Source: Pantoea sp. WMus005 (GTDB lineage: Bacteria; Pseudomonadota; Gammaproteobacteria; Enterobacterales; Enterobacteriaceae). Taken from it: a DNA stretch of 64,000 nucleotides. The translations under genes were made by a program, and so were the position numbers. A model generated the notes under the pieces. That model saw only the letters and a list, made by a program, of their open reading frames with translations, was not told the origin of the DNA and ran no database searches. Each line of letters opens with the position of its first letter. Positions within the stretch are counted from its first letter, which is position 1. The stretch lies in contig NZ_JACBXU010000001.1 in assembly GCF_013415305.1 (NCBI RefSeq), positions 744,001-808,000 on the forward strand, written 5' to 3'. Below are positions 8,609-18,840 of the stretch, piece by piece.

Positions 8609-10236
8609 TAAGGTTGGCTCCGACACGCCGTCAAAATATCATCCGCAGGCACATATTCATGGGTCGCGGTGCCGGTTAATCCCAGCATGGTTGAGAACAG
8701 ATTATCCTGTGAAAATTCGTCTGTCGCCGCCAGTTTATTCAGGCAGCCGCGATTAACCGCATAACGTTTCTGATAATCATCGGAAAGCCAGATCAGCAGC
8801 GGCACATGTTTCTGGGTATCCGGCGCGATGGCATAGGGCAGGCCATGCAGGTAAGCGCCATTTTCACCCAGCGATTCACCGTGGTCAGAAAGATAAACCA
8901 GGCTGGTGGTGAAGCGATCCTGATGCGCACGCAGAACATTTATCGCTTTATCGACGATATGATCCACATTGACCAGCGTGTTGTCATAGGTGTTGATCAA
9001 CTGCTGTTGCGAGCAGTCCTGAATCTGATTGGTATCACAGGTCGGTTCAAACTGACGGAACTGCGGCGGATAGCGATGGCTGTAGGTCGGGCCATGACTG
9101 CCAATGGTGTGCAGCACAATCACCGCGTTGCCTTTTAGCTGGCTGATGTATTCATCCAGTCCGTGAAACAGCACGTCGTCATAACATTCACCTTCAATAC
9201 ACATGCCGGGCAGGTTCAGGCTGGTCATATCCTGATGCGGAACGCGATCGCAGGCACCTTTACAGCCGCCGTCGTTCTCATTCCACAAGACGCTGATCCC
9301 CGCGCGCTGAATCACATCCAGCAATCCTTCCTGGTGTGCGGCCAGTACATCATCGTAATGCGCGCGCGGCATGTCAGAGAACATGCAGGGCACGGAAACC
9401 GCTGTCGCCGTGCCGCACGAGGTGGTGTGCGGGAAATAGATCACATCATCTTTCGCCAGTAAGGGATTGGTCAGACGACCGTAACCGCCGAGCGAGAAGT
9501 TTTGTGCACGTGAGGTTTCACCCAGCACCAGGATGGTCAGATTGGGCTTGCCACTGCTGCGGCTGGGCTGCAGGTGCGCATCTTCACCGATACGAATCAG
9601 CGGCGCGTTCTGCAACTGCTCATGCTTATACCAGGAGAGTGTCGCCGCAATGCTGTTAGACGGGCTGAGCGCTTTAACCAGTTCGCGATTGTTGCGGAAC
9701 AGTGAGGCGTAATCTTTGTAGAAGAGCAGGGCGACCAGCACGATCAGTGCGGCTGACAGCAGCACGCTGAGCAGTCGCGCCAGTACCCCGCGCCACTGCT
9801 GCTTTTTGATTCGCGGCCAGAACACCAGCAGCGCCATCAGAACGCCCGAGGTGAGCAGGGTGAGCAGCAGCTTCGGCGTAATCAGCGCAAAGGATTCCGA
9901 CGCGGTGGTATCCATCATATTGGTGATCATCGAGCGATCGACCACAATATTATAAGTCTGAATAAAATACTGAGCCGACGCCGAGAGCAGTATAAACAGT
10001 GCGGCCAGCAGTCGGTCCAGCCAGATAAAAGAGGCCAGCGTAATCACGATGTTAATCACGCTAAAGGCGACCAGCGGCATTGATAAAAACACCAGCGTGG
10101 TGTGCAGGTTGTTGAGCGGCATCACCGCCAGTACCTGACGGTAATAGACAATATTAAGGAAAACCGCGATATAAACGGCAGCCAGAATCAGCAAGGTAAG
10201 GCGGCTAATCAGCGGCCTCTTGAGAGTAAATGCCAT
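8608..10236 (-). CDS. eptA: Phosphoethanolamine transferase EptA (PmrC)
   Basis: Inner-membrane enzyme that adds phosphoethanolamine to lipid A phosphates, lowering negative charge and affinity for polymyxin-like peptides. Five N-terminal membrane helices (about 10-170) precede a periplasmic alkaline-phosphatase-like domain with the catalytic Thr in [15 protein letters not shown] and the metal site [17 protein letters not shown] start at the ATG at 10236 ([12 protein letters not shown]), which aligns with E. coli EptA (547 aa) and gives 542 aa. An in-frame TTG at 10284 lies immediately next to the PmrA box and is unlikely to be used. First gene of the eptA-pmrA-pmrB operon. Confidence 0.93.
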   Translation of the reverse strand: MAFTLKRPLISRLTLLILAAVYIAVFLNIVYYRQVLAVMPLNNLHTTLVFLSMPLVAFSVINIVITLASFIWLDRLLAALFILLSASAQYFIQTYNIVVDRSMITNMMDTTASESFALITPKLLLTLLTSGVLMALLVFWPRIKKQQWRGVLARLLSVLLSAALIVLVALLFYKDYASLFRNNRELVKALSPSNSIAATLSWYKHEQLQNAPLIRIGEDAHLQPSRSSGKPNLTILVLGETSRAQNFSLGGYGRLTNPLLAKDDVIYFPHTTSCGTATAVSVPCMFSDMPRAHYDDVLAAHQEGLLDVIQRAGISVLWNENDGGCKGACDRVPHQDMTSLNLPGMCIEGECYDDVLFHGLDEYISQLKGNAVIVLHTIGSHGPTYSHRYPPQFRQFEPTCDTNQIQDCSQQQLINTYDNTLVNVDHIVDKAINVLRAHQDRFTTSLVYLSDHGESLGENGAYLHGLPYAIAPDTQKHVPLLIWLSDDYQKRYAVNRGCLNKLAATDEFSQDNLFSTMLGLTGTATHEYVPADDILTACRSQP

Positions 10237-10285
10237 ATGAGCAGGAACCAGCGTAATAAAAGTGTCATGAGATTGCGCTTTCAAT

Positions 10286-10311
10286 ATTAGGAATACCTTA
10301 AGATGCTTAAG
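10286..10311 (-). promoter_or_regulatory. PmrA box of the eptA-pmrAB operon
   Basis: Read on the minus strand: CTTAAG, CAT, CTTAAG, GTATT, CCTAAT. The last two hexamers (10286-10302) form a canonical 11-base-spaced PmrA box; a further CTTAAG lies 9 bases upstream. The site is about 50 bases before the eptA ATG, implying autoregulation of pmrAB as in Salmonella. Confidence 0.8.
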
Positions 10312-10690
10312 GTTCGGGGCAGGTCCTCTCTATAAAGAGCAATACGGCGGTGACTCCAGCCAGCCGTGGATCGGGTCCGGCCTGTTCATGAAAGACCATG
10401 TCAATCAGAACGGAACGTTTATGCTGACTTAACCGCAGCGGCTGGCATGAAAACTGCATCTTTCTGGCATTACCCCTGTTAATGACTACACTGAATGTGA
10501 AGATGTTCTCAGTTAGGCAGTATTGTCAGCAATGCGCTTGCAAGTTTGAGGAGTGTGACCTATCAAATCACCACGTTTTATCCCTCAATCACCGCTTTAT
10601 CAGAATTTCCCGCTTGCTGACCTGACTGCGTCAGGACATTCTTGTTTTAACTCAATGTTTTATTAAATTTCGATTTTCAGGAGACGTAAC
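10312..10690. other. Divergent region between eptA and otsB
   Basis: About 380 bases holding the upstream part of the eptA promoter and the otsBA promoter. I see only short frames without ribosome sites. A small palindrome CCTGACTGCGTCAGG lies at about 10620-10635. E. coli otsBA is RpoS-dependent; I cannot confidently place its promoter here. Confidence 0.5.
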
Positions 10691-11479
10691 GTGACTCAAG
10701 CGGCAGACACCCATGCCAGGTACCCGACATTAACGAGCGGGCAGTACGCCTTCTTTTTTGATGTCGACGGCACGCTGGCAGCGATTCAGTCCCGTCCCGA
10801 AGCGGTATTCATTCCTGAGCAGGTCATCGCACAACTCCAGCAGCTCTCTGCACTCTCTGGAGGCGCACTTGCGCTGGTTTCCGGCAGACCTATTGAACAA
10901 CTTGATGCGCTGGCTGCGCCGTGGCATGGCCCGGCTGCGGGCGTGCATGGTGCTGAGCGCCGTGATGCAGAGGGTAATCTGCAACGTATCAGCCTGCCGA
11001 CTGAAGTCGAGCAACCGCTCAGAGCGGAGCTGCAGGAGGCAATGGCTTCCTGGCCTGGCACCCAGCTGGAGATCAAAGGCATGGCCTTTGCCCTTCACTA
11101 CCGTCAGGCGATGCAGCATGAGCAGGATGTGATGCGTCTGGCTGAGCAGTCAGTGAAGCGCTTCCCCGGACTGGCGCTTCAGCCCGGAAAATGTGTGGTT
11201 GAGATCAAACCCGCAGGTATTGATAAAGGCGCCGCCATTGGCGACTTTATGCAGCAGTCCCCTTTTGCCGGACGAACGCCGGTCTTTATTGGCGACGATC
11301 TCACTGATGAGAAGGGCTTTCTGGCCGTCAATGAACGCCAGGGCGTCTCGATCAAAGTCGGCGAAGGTTCCAGTCAGGCCGATTATCGGCTTAGCGATGT
11401 CGATGCGGTTTATGGCTGGCTGGAAAGAACATTATTACTATTAGAGCAAGACAACGTCGGTAAGGAGTTTAGGTTATGA
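10691..11479 (+). CDS. otsB: Trehalose-6-phosphate phosphatase OtsB
   Basis: HAD-family enzyme removing phosphate from trehalose 6-phosphate, the second step of osmoprotective trehalose synthesis. Catalytic aspartates are in FFDVDGTLA (nucleophile Asp24, acid Asp26), with VSGRP (motif II) near 62 and the metal-binding FIGDDLTDEKGF near 200. At 262 aa it equals the family norm (E. coli 266). The start is GTG behind a strong AGGAG. Its last codons overlap the otsA start (ATGA), giving coupled translation as in E. coli. Confidence 0.95.
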   Translation: MTQAADTHARYPTLTSGQYAFFFDVDGTLAAIQSRPEAVFIPEQVIAQLQQLSALSGGALALVSGRPIEQLDALAAPWHGPAAGVHGAERRDAEGNLQRISLPTEVEQPLRAELQEAMASWPGTQLEIKGMAFALHYRQAMQHEQDVMRLAEQSVKRFPGLALQPGKCVVEIKPAGIDKGAAIGDFMQQSPFAGRTPVFIGDDLTDEKGFLAVNERQGVSIKVGEGSSQADYRLSDVDAVYGWLERTLLLLEQDNVGKEFRL

Positions 11480-12912
11480 GTCGTTTAGTGGTTGTATCTA
11501 ACCGTGTCGCCATGCCAGATGGGTCTAAAACCAGCGCTGGCGGCCTGGCCGTCGGTATCCTCGATGCACTGAAAAGCACTGGTGGAATGTGGTTTGGCTG
11601 GAACGGTGAAATCAGCGAGTTCACAGGCGAAGACGTTGAAGACGTCAAAGTTCAGGAGCATGAGGGTATCGAGTATGCCTCGTTCCCGCTGAGCCAGAAC
11701 GATTACGATCTCTATTATTGCCAGTTCTCTAACACGGTTATCTGGCCCGCCTTCCATTATCGCCTCGACCTGGTGCAGTTCCAGCGTGAAGCGTGGGAAG
11801 GATATTGTGACGTCAATGATGCAGTAGCACAGCGTTTAAAACCGCTGATTAAGCCTGATGACATTGTCTGGATCCACGATTATCACTTTTTACCGTTTGC
11901 CGCCGCATTGCGTCGGGCGGGCATTAATAACCGCATCGGTTTCTTCCTGCATATTCCATTCCCGACGCCTGAAATCTTTAACGCACTGCCTCCGCACAAA
12001 GAGCTGCTGGAAATGCTGTGTGAATATGACCTGCTGGGCTTCCAGACTGAATCCGACCGGGTGGCGTTCCTCGACAGCGTCAGCCAGCTCACACAGTTAC
12101 AGAATAAGGGCGACAAAAAACATCGCGCCTTTGGCAACACCTTTATGACTGAGGTGTATCCGATCGGGATTGAGCCAGACAGTATTAAAGAGATGGCAGA
12201 AGGACCGCTGCCGCCGAAAATGGCGGCTATGAAGAAAGAGCTGGGTGATGCACGCAATATTATTGCCTGCGAACGTCTCGACTATTCCAAAGGTCTGCCA
12301 GAGCGTTTCCTTGCCTATGAAGCGCTGCTGGAGAACTTCCCTGAGCATCGCGGCAAGATCCGTTATTCGCAGATCGCGCCAACCTCGCGTGGCGATGTGC
12401 AGGCGTACCAGGATATCCGTCATCAGCTGGAGACCGAAGCCGGGCGCATCAACGGTAAGTACGGTACGCTGGGCTGGACCCCGCTCTACTACCTTAATCA
12501 GCATTTCGACCGTCGCCTGTTGATGAAGATCTTCCGACTCACCGATGTCGGTCTGGTGACGCCGCTGCGTGACGGCATGAACCTGGTGGCGAAAGAGTAT
12601 GTTGCTGCGCAGGACCCGGATGATCCAGGTGTACTGGTGCTGTCGCGCTTTGCCGGCGCGGCCAATGAGCTGACGTCAGCACTGATAGTCAATCCTTATG
12701 ACCGTGATGAAGTGGCCGCTGCACTGGATAAGGCCATTACCATGCCGCGTACCGAAAGGATTTCACGCTACAACGACATGATGGCGGTATTGCGTAAGAA
12801 TGATATTACTGCATGGCGTGAAAGCTTCCTGAAAGACCTGGAACGCATCGACCCACGCAGCGTTGACCACAACACGGCCAACAAGGTTGCGACCTTCCCA
12901 AAACTCGCCTGA
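11476..12912 (+). CDS. otsA: Trehalose-6-phosphate synthase OtsA
   Basis: Retaining GT20 glycosyltransferase joining UDP-glucose and glucose 6-phosphate to make trehalose 6-phosphate under osmotic or stationary-phase stress. Family marks: VVSNRV at the N-terminus, SAGGLAVG (glucose-6-phosphate loop), [10 protein letters not shown] with the catalytic-site His, [13 protein letters not shown], and [17 protein letters not shown] for UDP-glucose binding. Full length at 478 aa (E. coli 474). Second gene of otsBA; followed by a strong terminator. Confidence 0.96.
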   Translation: MSRLVVVSNRVAMPDGSKTSAGGLAVGILDALKSTGGMWFGWNGEISEFTGEDVEDVKVQEHEGIEYASFPLSQNDYDLYYCQFSNTVIWPAFHYRLDLVQFQREAWEGYCDVNDAVAQRLKPLIKPDDIVWIHDYHFLPFAAALRRAGINNRIGFFLHIPFPTPEIFNALPPHKELLEMLCEYDLLGFQTESDRVAFLDSVSQLTQLQNKGDKKHRAFGNTFMTEVYPIGIEPDSIKEMAEGPLPPKMAAMKKELGDARNIIACERLDYSKGLPERFLAYEALLENFPEHRGKIRYSQIAPTSRGDVQAYQDIRHQLETEAGRINGKYGTLGWTPLYYLNQHFDRRLLMKIFRLTDVGLVTPLRDGMNLVAKEYVAAQDPDDPGVLVLSRFAGAANELTSALIVNPYDRDEVAAALDKAITMPRTERISRYNDMMAVLRKNDITAWRESFLKDLERIDPRSVDHNTANKVATFPKLA

Positions 12913-12935
12913 AATAAGTCCTGATTAAGGTGTTG

Positions 12936-12977
12936 AAAGCAGTGATACCCAAACGGTGGTATCACTGCTTTTTTTTT
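12936..12977 (+). terminator. Terminator after otsBA
   Basis: Stem AAAGCAGTGATACC / GGTATCACTGCTTT with a short loop, followed by a run of T residues (nine or more). Confidence 0.92.
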
Positions 12978-13424
12978 GGCGTCGATCACAGAAAGCACGC
13001 GACGTATCTGTTAACGACTTACCGTGCGATAGCACGCTGACCCGTTTAAAGACTTCCTGGAGTGGCCTGATTAATGCAGGTGAACCCGTAAACCCCGCCA
13101 AATCAGGCTCTGAGACTTTCTTTACCTTCTTAACTCAAGTTCTTCACCAGACTGCCGATAGTAATAGTGCCAACGCATAACCTCTTGTTAATTCATTCGA
13201 CTTTCTTATGTAACCCCTTGTCAGAGTGGATGTTGGATCCTGAACACACTGCTGTTGCTGTTAATACCAGGTTACCATAAATCTCTCCTGATACCGTAGA
13301 AGTCTTAACGATTTCATTACTCACCTCCTGCGATACTCCCCTTAAGTAACTAATTTAGAAGCAATTACCTGTCTGCCTTGTCAGCATAATCTTCTGATAA
13401 CTCTTGTTTATCTGGTTCTAAATA
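12978..13424. other. Distal part of the long otsA-flhD intergenic region
   Basis: About 450 bases with no supported gene; short frames lack ribosome sites and family resemblance. E. coli has uspC at this position between otsA and flhD; it is absent here. I see no insertion sequence ends. Confidence 0.6.
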
Positions 13425-13447
13425 GGGTGTTAAAACGAATAACACCC
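13425..13447. promoter_or_regulatory. Perfect inverted repeat upstream of flhDC
   Basis: GGGTGTTA, 7-base AT-rich spacer, TAACACCC: an 8 bp perfect dyad about 180 bases upstream of the CRP site and about 490 bases before flhD. No T-run follows on either strand, so an operator is more likely than a terminator. The cognate regulator is unknown. Confidence 0.45.
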
Positions 13448-13604
13448 AATATTCATTTCGGACTGCTCAAAGCGTCGAATAGCGATGGTTTTACCCCCTA
13501 TTAAACCTTTCTCAGGACCAATTGGACTTAAAAACGGGATTTTTTGTACAAAAAACGATCAGTAAGTAAGGAACCGTAAAGCTTTGTTGAAGAAATTTGC
13601 GTTA

Positions 13605-13628
13605 AAAGTGTGATCCACGTCACACTTT
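13605..13628. promoter_or_regulatory. CRP-cAMP site of flhDC
   Basis: TGTGA-N6-TCACA core at 13609-13624 inside a 9 bp perfect dyad (AAAGTGTGA/TCACACTTT). Its centre is about 71 bases upstream of the start point implied by the TATAGA -10 at 13674, the same geometry as the CRP site of E. coli flhDC (about -72). Confidence 0.85.
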
Positions 13629-13673
13629 ATCTAAAATTACGCTTCCCTGTCGTTGTATGTGGAAATCAGACGA

Positions 13674-13679
13674 TATAGA
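13674..13679 (+). promoter_or_regulatory. Probable -10 element of the flhDC promoter
   Basis: TATAGA, with a predicted start point near 13686-13688. The -35 (TCGTTG-like, near 13650) is weak, as expected for a CRP-activated promoter. This implies a roughly 250-base untranslated leader before flhD. Confidence 0.5.
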
Positions 13680-13691
13680 TTTGCGTTGTTT

Positions 13692-13705
13692 TCGGAATAG
13701 TCCTA
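13692..13705 (+). promoter_or_regulatory. Putative RcsAB box just downstream of the flhDC start point
   Basis: TCGGAATAGTCCTA agrees with the RcsAB consensus TAAGAATATTCCTA at 11 of 14 positions. It would span about +5 to +18 of the inferred transcript, where the repressing RcsAB box of E. coli flhDC lies. Confidence 0.65.
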
Positions 13706-13935
13706 AAAAACGTAAGAAGATGTCACGGAAGATGTCCAGAACTCGAAAATAGAATGGCATGGATTTTCGACCTTCAGTGGGTCTGAAACCCACAAAAAAA
13801 CAGAAGGCGAAAAACGGTGACATTAAGGTTATGTGAGGTTTTTTTTGCCATCTTTTGATTTAACAAACAGCAGCTCGAACTGCAGATAATAATCTGCGAT
13901 ACAGTTACGTCGCATCTCTCAGGATGGAAAAAATA
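13706..13935 (+). other. flhDC mRNA leader
   Basis: Untranslated leader with a hairpin (GTGGGT/ACCCAC near 13777-13795, followed by A residues, so not a plus-strand terminator) and several GGA triplets, including one in the AGGATGGA ribosome site. These are the kind of elements bound by CsrA and Hfq-dependent sRNAs in E. coli. A 67-codon minus-strand frame overlapping this leader is not considered a gene. Confidence 0.45.
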
Positions 13936-14289
13936 ATGAATACCTCTGAAGTACTAAAACATATTTACGACCTCAACTTGTCTTATTTACTTCTGGCGCA
14001 GCGTTTAATTAACCAGGATGAGGCGTCTGCAATGTTTCGTCTCGGAATTGACGAAAAAATGGCAAACACATTATCTGAATTAACATTGCCTGAGATGGTG
14101 AAAATGGCGGAAACCAATCAACTGGTTTGTCAGTTTCGTTTTACCGAAAGCAGCACCATTAATCGTTTGACGCAGGAATCACGCGTGGATGATTTACAAC
14201 AAATCCACACCGGAATTTTATTATCCAGCCGTTTACTGCGTAATGCGTCTAAAGATGAAGCGCCAGCTAAAAAGAGAGCAATGTCATGA
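13936..14289 (+). CDS. flhD: Flagellar master regulator subunit FlhD
   Basis: With FlhC forms the FlhD4C2 activator of class 2 flagellar genes. The protein (117 aa) matches E. coli FlhD almost throughout: [20 protein letters not shown] at the N-terminus, [20 protein letters not shown] with the conserved Cys65-region disulfide residue, and [14 protein letters not shown] start at the ATG at 13936 (MNTSEV), not the in-frame ATG four codons upstream, because the AGGATGGA ribosome site then has correct spacing and the N-terminus fits E. coli. It overlaps flhC by 4 bases. Confidence 0.95.
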   Translation: MNTSEVLKHIYDLNLSYLLLAQRLINQDEASAMFRLGIDEKMANTLSELTLPEMVKMAETNQLVCQFRFTESSTINRLTQESRVDDLQQIHTGILLSSRLLRNASKDEAPAKKRAMS

Positions 14290-14864
14290 GTGAGAAAAGT
14301 ATTGTTCAGGAAGCCCGTGATATTCATCTCGCGATGGAACTCATCACTTTAGGTGCGCGCTTACAGATGTTAGAGAGTGAAACTCAACTGAGCCGTGGTC
14401 GTCTGATCAAGCTCTATAAAGAATTGCGTGGCAGTCCGCCACCGAAAGGCATGCTGCCTTTCTCCACGGACTGGTTTATGACGTGGGAGCAGAACATTCA
14501 TGCTTCTATGTTCTGTAACGCCTGGAAGTTTTTACTGAAAACTGGCCTGTGCAGCGGCGTCGATGCCGTGATCAAAGCTTACCGCCTGTATCTTGAACAG
14601 TGTCCTCAATCGGACGAGGGCCCACTGTTGGCGCTGACTCGTGCCTGGACCCTGGTCCGATTCGTTGATAGCGGTATGCTGGAACTGGCAGATTGTAAGA
14701 GCTGCAACGGTAGCTTTATTAACCATGCACATCAGCCGGTTGGTAGCTTTACCTGCAGCCTGTGCCAGCCGCCATCACGTGCCGTAAAAAGACGTAAACT
14801 TTCTGCAGAACCTGCCGATATGTTTCCACAACTGCTGGATGAACAGGTTAAACACGCCGTTTAA
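14286..14864 (+). CDS. flhC: Flagellar master regulator subunit FlhC
   Basis: DNA-contacting partner of FlhD in the FlhD4C2 complex. The four zinc ligands sit at Cys137, Cys140, Cys157 and Cys160, the same residue numbers as in E. coli, in the segments CKSC and CSLC. Length (192 aa) also equals E. coli. Its ATG overlaps the flhD stop (ATGA). A strong terminator follows, so motA must be driven separately or by read-through. Confidence 0.96.
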   Translation: MSEKSIVQEARDIHLAMELITLGARLQMLESETQLSRGRLIKLYKELRGSPPPKGMLPFSTDWFMTWEQNIHASMFCNAWKFLLKTGLCSGVDAVIKAYRLYLEQCPQSDEGPLLALTRAWTLVRFVDSGMLELADCKSCNGSFINHAHQPVGSFTCSLCQPPSRAVKRRKLSAEPADMFPQLLDEQVKHAV

Positions 14865-14890
14865 ATTTGTTCGCATTGTGGAAGTCATCC

Positions 14891-14920
14891 AGCAGCGGTT
14901 AATACCGCTGCTTTTTTTTT
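14891..14920 (+). terminator. Terminator after flhDC
   Basis: AGCAGCGGT/ACCGCTGCT stem with a TAAT-type loop followed by nine T residues. Confidence 0.9.
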
Positions 14921-14997
14921 GCTTGCGGTTCAGGAATAACACCTGCGGCTCACTGGCTTAACTTCCACCAACACGTTACGGACGTAAGGATATTTTT

Positions 14998-15885
14998 GTG
15001 CTGATAATTATAGGTTACCTGATTGTTTTAGGCTCCGTGTTGGGCGGATATGCGCTGGTAGGTGGCCATCTGGGCGCGCTTTATCAGCCCGCTGAGTTAT
15101 TAATGATCGGCGGCGCTGGCGCAGGTGCTTTTTTAGTCGGCAACAATGGTAAGTCGATTAAAAAAACACTGAAAGCGTTGCCTAAGTTATTTCGCGGCTC
15201 CAAGTATAATAAAGCCGTTTACATGGATTTAATGGCGCTGCTTTATCGCCTGATGGCGAAGTCGCGTCAGCAAGGGATGTTATCGCTGGAACGCGATATT
15301 GAAGATCCGAGCCAGAGTGAAATTTTTGCTAATTATCCCCGCATTCTTGCCGATAAACAGTTAGTAGATTTTATTACTGACTATTTACGCCTGATGGTGA
15401 GTGGCAACATGAACGCCTTTGAAATCGAAGCGTTGATGGATGAAGAGATTGAGACCTACGAACACGAGTGTGACGTACCAGCGCAAAGTATTGCTGCAGT
15501 GGGTGATGGTCTTCCTGCATTCGGTATCGTCGCTGCGGTAATGGGCGTAGTTCATGCGCTGGCTTCTGCTGACCGTCCGGCTGCTGAGCTGGGTGCGCTG
15601 GTGGCACATGCGATGGTGGGAACCTTCCTGGGTATTTTACTGGCGTATGGGTTTGTCTCTCCACTGTCATCAGTACTGCGTCAGAAGTGTGCGGAAACGA
15701 CCAAGATGATGCAGTGCATTAAGGTGACATTGCTGTCGAGCCTGAATGGTTACGCGCCGCAGATTGCGGTGGAGTTTGGTCGTAAGACGCTTTACTCCGC
15801 TGAGCGCCCATCGTTCAGTGAACTGGAAGAGCATGTGCGTAACGCTAAGAACCCGGCTAAACAGACTTCAGACGAGGCTTCATGA
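14998..15885 (+). CDS. motA: Flagellar motor stator protein MotA
   Basis: Proton-channel stator subunit with four membrane helices (near residues 2-22, 30-52, about 170-195 and 200-222) and a large cytoplasmic loop carrying the charged residues that touch FliG. 295 aa, the same as E. coli. The start is GTG (GTG CTG ATA), as in E. coli motA, after AAGGATATTTTT. motB overlaps by 4 bases. I could not find a convincing sigma-28 promoter between the flhC terminator and this start. Confidence 0.95.
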   Translation: MLIIIGYLIVLGSVLGGYALVGGHLGALYQPAELLMIGGAGAGAFLVGNNGKSIKKTLKALPKLFRGSKYNKAVYMDLMALLYRLMAKSRQQGMLSLERDIEDPSQSEIFANYPRILADKQLVDFITDYLRLMVSGNMNAFEIEALMDEEIETYEHECDVPAQSIAAVGDGLPAFGIVAAVMGVVHALASADRPAAELGALVAHAMVGTFLGILLAYGFVSPLSSVLRQKCAETTKMMQCIKVTLLSSLNGYAPQIAVEFGRKTLYSAERPSFSELEEHVRNAKNPAKQTSDEAS

Positions 15886-16823
15886 AACACGGCAATCGCC
15901 CAATTGTGCTGATTAAAAAGCGCAAACATAAAGGCCATGAAGGCAGCCACGGATCGTGGAAAATTGCCTACGCCGACTTTATGACGGCGATGATGGCCTT
16001 TTTTATGGTGATGTGGCTGCTGTCGATCGCCAACCCGCAGGAGCTGGTGCAGATAGCAGACTACTTTAAAACACCGCTGAAGGTTGCACTTACCGGCGGG
16101 GCGCGCAGCAGCGATAGCGAAAGCCCGATCCCCGGCGGCGGTGATGATCCAACGAAAAAGATTGGCGAAGTGAACAAAGTCGTCGATATGGATGCACAGA
16201 AACGCAAGCTGGAAGAGATTCGCCTTAACCGTTTGCGTGAAAAGCTCGACCAGATGATTGAAGCGGATCCGCGTCTGAAAGCGCTGCGCCCGCATCTGAT
16301 CATCAACATGGTGGAAGAGGGGCTGCGTATTCAGATTATCGACAGCCAGAATCGCCCGATGTTTAAGACCGGTCGGGCCGAGGTGGAGCCTTATATGCGC
16401 GATATTCTGCGTGCCATAGCGCCCATCCTCAACGACATCCCTAACCGCATCAGCCTGGCCGGCCATACCGATGATTTTCAGTATGCCAACGGTGACAAAG
16501 GCTACAGCAACTGGGAACTGTCGACCGACCGCGCTAACGCCTCACGCCGTGAACTGGTAACGGGCGGCTTAGACAGCGGAAAAATTTTACGGGTGTTAGG
16601 CATGGCCGACACCATGAGCCTGAAAAATCGTGGCGGTAATGACGCAGTTAACCGCCGCATCAGCCTGCTGGTGTTGAACCATGACACTGAAGCGGCAATA
16701 GAAAAAGAGAACGCAGAAAGTGATGCCGTCCAGATCAGCGATCCGGCGGCCATCCAACAGATTACCGCACCTGCAACACCAGGCAGCGCGGTGAATACAG
16801 CAGCCCCCTCACAGCCGAGGTGA
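15882..16823 (+). CDS. motB: Flagellar motor stator protein MotB
   Basis: Peptidoglycan-anchored stator subunit. A basic N-terminus leads into a single membrane helix whose Asp32 ([18 protein letters not shown]) is the proton-binding residue. A plug/linker follows, then an OmpA-like peptidoglycan-binding domain (about 150-270) with [12 protein letters not shown] and [10 protein letters not shown]. 313 aa (E. coli 308). Coupled to motA by ATGA; the stop is 5 bases before the preferred cheA start. Confidence 0.95.
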   Translation: MKHGNRPIVLIKKRKHKGHEGSHGSWKIAYADFMTAMMAFFMVMWLLSIANPQELVQIADYFKTPLKVALTGGARSSDSESPIPGGGDDPTKKIGEVNKVVDMDAQKRKLEEIRLNRLREKLDQMIEADPRLKALRPHLIINMVEEGLRIQIIDSQNRPMFKTGRAEVEPYMRDILRAIAPILNDIPNRISLAGHTDDFQYANGDKGYSNWELSTDRANASRRELVTGGLDSGKILRVLGMADTMSLKNRGGNDAVNRRISLLVLNHDTEAAIEKENAESDAVQISDPAAIQQITAPATPGSAVNTAAPSQPR

Positions 16824-16828
16824 TTCCC

Positions 16829-18817
16829 GTGAGTATGGACATCAGCGATTTTTACCAGACGTTTTTTGATGAAGCCGATGAGCTATTAGCGGATATGGAA
16901 CAACACCTGTTGGGCTTAGACCCGCAGGAGCCAGATTCGGAACAGCTTAACGCCATCTTCCGTGCCGCTCACTCCATTAAGGGTGGGGCCGGAACCTTTG
17001 GTTTTACGGTATTACAGGAAACGACTCATATCCTGGAAAACATTCTGGATGGTGCTCGTCGCGGCGAGATGCAGCTCAGCACCGACATCATCAACCTGTT
17101 TTTGGAAACCAAAGATATTATGCAGGAACAGCTCGATGCTTATAAAACCGCGCAGGAGCCTAACGCGGAAAGCTTCAAATATATCTGTGAAGCGCTGCGC
17201 CAGCTGGCGTTAGAGGCCAAAGGTCTGCCGGTTGACGCACCGGCCAGTGTGACAACTGCCAGCGCAGAGCCTGTCAGTAACAGCGGCCTTCGTGTCCAGT
17301 TGATCGATCTCAAAGAGAAAGAAGTCGATCTGATGCTGGAAGAGATGAGTAATCTCGGCACGCTGACCAATGTGCAGAAAGGCAGCAACATGCTGGATGT
17401 CTGCATCGATGGCGTTGGTAAAGATGACATCGTGGCGGTGCTTTGCTTCGTGATCGACGAAGCGCAGATCCGTTTCCCGGCTGCTGACGAAGCGGTTGCA
17501 GATCCGGTAGCTGTTGCTGCCGTTGCTGCACCCGTGGTGGAAGAAGTTCACACTGCGACCGTCACCGAACTGCCAGTGGCAGCGGCGAAGCGTGAAACTA
17601 AGCGCGCCGCGGCACCAGCCAAATCGAGTGAATCCACCAGCATCCGTGTGGCCGTGGAGAAGGTCGATCAGTTGATCAACCTGGTGGGCGAACTGGTCAT
17701 TACCCAGTCAATGCTCGCGCAGCGTTCCGGTGAACTGGATCCGGTGGCGCATGGTGACCTGCTGAACAGCATGGGTCAGCTGGAGCGTAATGCCCGCGAT
17801 CTGCAGGAATCGGTGATGTCGATTCGTATGATGCCAATGGAGTATGTCTTCAGCCGCTTCCCGCGTCTGGTGCGTGACCTGGCAAGCAAACTCGGCAAAG
17901 AGGTCGAACTGACTCTGCTGGGCAGCTCAACTGAACTCGATAAGAGCCTGATTGAACGCATCATCGATCCATTAACGCACCTGGTGCGTAACAGTCTTGA
18001 CCACGGTATCGAAACCCCGGAGAAACGTCTGGTGGCCGGTAAAGTGGCTACCGGTAACCTGACGCTTTCTGCGGAACATCAGGGCGGCAACATTTGTATT
18101 GAAGTCTCTGATGATGGTGCCGGTCTGAACCGTGAACGTATTCTGGCGAAGGCGCTCTCTTCGGGCCTGCCGGTGCACGAGAACATGAGCGATGAAGAGG
18201 TCGGCATGCTGATCTTCGCGCCGGGCTTCTCGACAGCAGAGCAGGTGACGGATGTTTCAGGACGCGGCGTCGGTATGGACGTAGTGAAACGAAATATTCA
18301 GGAGATGGGCGGTCACGTCGAAATCGCCTCGAAGCAGGGCAAAGGCACCACCATCCGTATCCTGCTGCCGCTGACGCTGGCCATTCTTGATGGCATGTCT
18401 GTTCGCGTCGCCGATGAAGTCTTTATTCTGCCGCTGAATGCGGTGATGGAGTCACTGCAACCGCGCGCCGAAGATCTGAAACCAATGGCCGGTGGCGAGT
18501 GCGTGCTGGAAGTACGTGGCGAATATCTGCCACTGGTCGAGTTGTGGAACGTCTTTGATGTGCAGGATGCCAAAACCGAAGCCACCCAGGGCATCGTAGT
18601 GATCCTGCAAAGCGCGGGCAAACGCTACGCGCTGCTGGTCGATCAGCTGATTGGTCAACATCAGGTGGTGGTGAAGAATCTGGAAAGTAACTATCGCAAA
18701 GTGCCGGGCATCTCAGCTGCCACCATTCTTGGCGATGGTAGCGTAGCGCTGATTGTTGATGTTTCAGCACTGCAATCACTTAACCGTGAAAAACGTGTGG
18801 CTGGCGCTGCCGCCTGA
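16829..18817 (+). CDS. cheA: Chemotaxis histidine kinase CheA
   Basis: Receptor-coupled kinase that phosphorylates CheY and CheB. Domains: P1/HPt with phospho-His48 in AAHSIKGG, P2 (about 160-230) for CheY/CheB docking, an Ala/Val-rich linker, P3 dimerisation, P4 ATPase with [20 protein letters not shown] and GVGMDVV, and P5 CheW-like. I use the GTG at 16829 (VSMDISDF) with GAGGTGAT at proper spacing and E. coli-like N-terminus, giving 662 aa; an in-frame GTG at 16820 overlaps the motB stop. Met98 (MQEQLDAYK), the internal start of the short form CheA(S) in E. coli, is conserved. Confidence 0.95.
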   Translation: MSMDISDFYQTFFDEADELLADMEQHLLGLDPQEPDSEQLNAIFRAAHSIKGGAGTFGFTVLQETTHILENILDGARRGEMQLSTDIINLFLETKDIMQEQLDAYKTAQEPNAESFKYICEALRQLALEAKGLPVDAPASVTTASAEPVSNSGLRVQLIDLKEKEVDLMLEEMSNLGTLTNVQKGSNMLDVCIDGVGKDDIVAVLCFVIDEAQIRFPAADEAVADPVAVAAVAAPVVEEVHTATVTELPVAAAKRETKRAAAPAKSSESTSIRVAVEKVDQLINLVGELVITQSMLAQRSGELDPVAHGDLLNSMGQLERNARDLQESVMSIRMMPMEYVFSRFPRLVRDLASKLGKEVELTLLGSSTELDKSLIERIIDPLTHLVRNSLDHGIETPEKRLVAGKVATGNLTLSAEHQGGNICIEVSDDGAGLNRERILAKALSSGLPVHENMSDEEVGMLIFAPGFSTAEQVTDVSGRGVGMDVVKRNIQEMGGHVEIASKQGKGTTIRILLPLTLAILDGMSVRVADEVFILPLNAVMESLQPRAEDLKPMAGGECVLEVRGEYLPLVELWNVFDVQDAKTEATQGIVVILQSAGKRYALLVDQLIGQHQVVVKNLESNYRKVPGISAATILGDGSVALIVDVSALQSLNREKRVAGAAA

Positions 18818-18840
18818 TTGATAACGAAAGGGTAAATAAC

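Noticed and set aside
10237..10284. Longer eptA reading from TTG at 10284
   Set aside because: It would start directly next to the PmrA box and adds 16 residues not found in EptA; the ATG at 10236 aligns with E. coli.
13777..13802. Hairpin GTGGGT/ACCCAC in the flhD leader as an attenuator terminator
   Set aside because: Followed by A residues rather than T on the plus strand; the T-run precedes it on the minus strand.
13620..13823. 67-codon minus-strand frame in the flhDC leader
   Set aside because: Overlaps the CRP site and RcsAB box; no family resemblance; basic Phe-rich random-looking protein.
14921..14997. Sigma-28 promoter for motA
   Set aside because: Searched the gap for TAAAGTTT-N11-GCCGATAA; no match even allowing several changes, so not reported.
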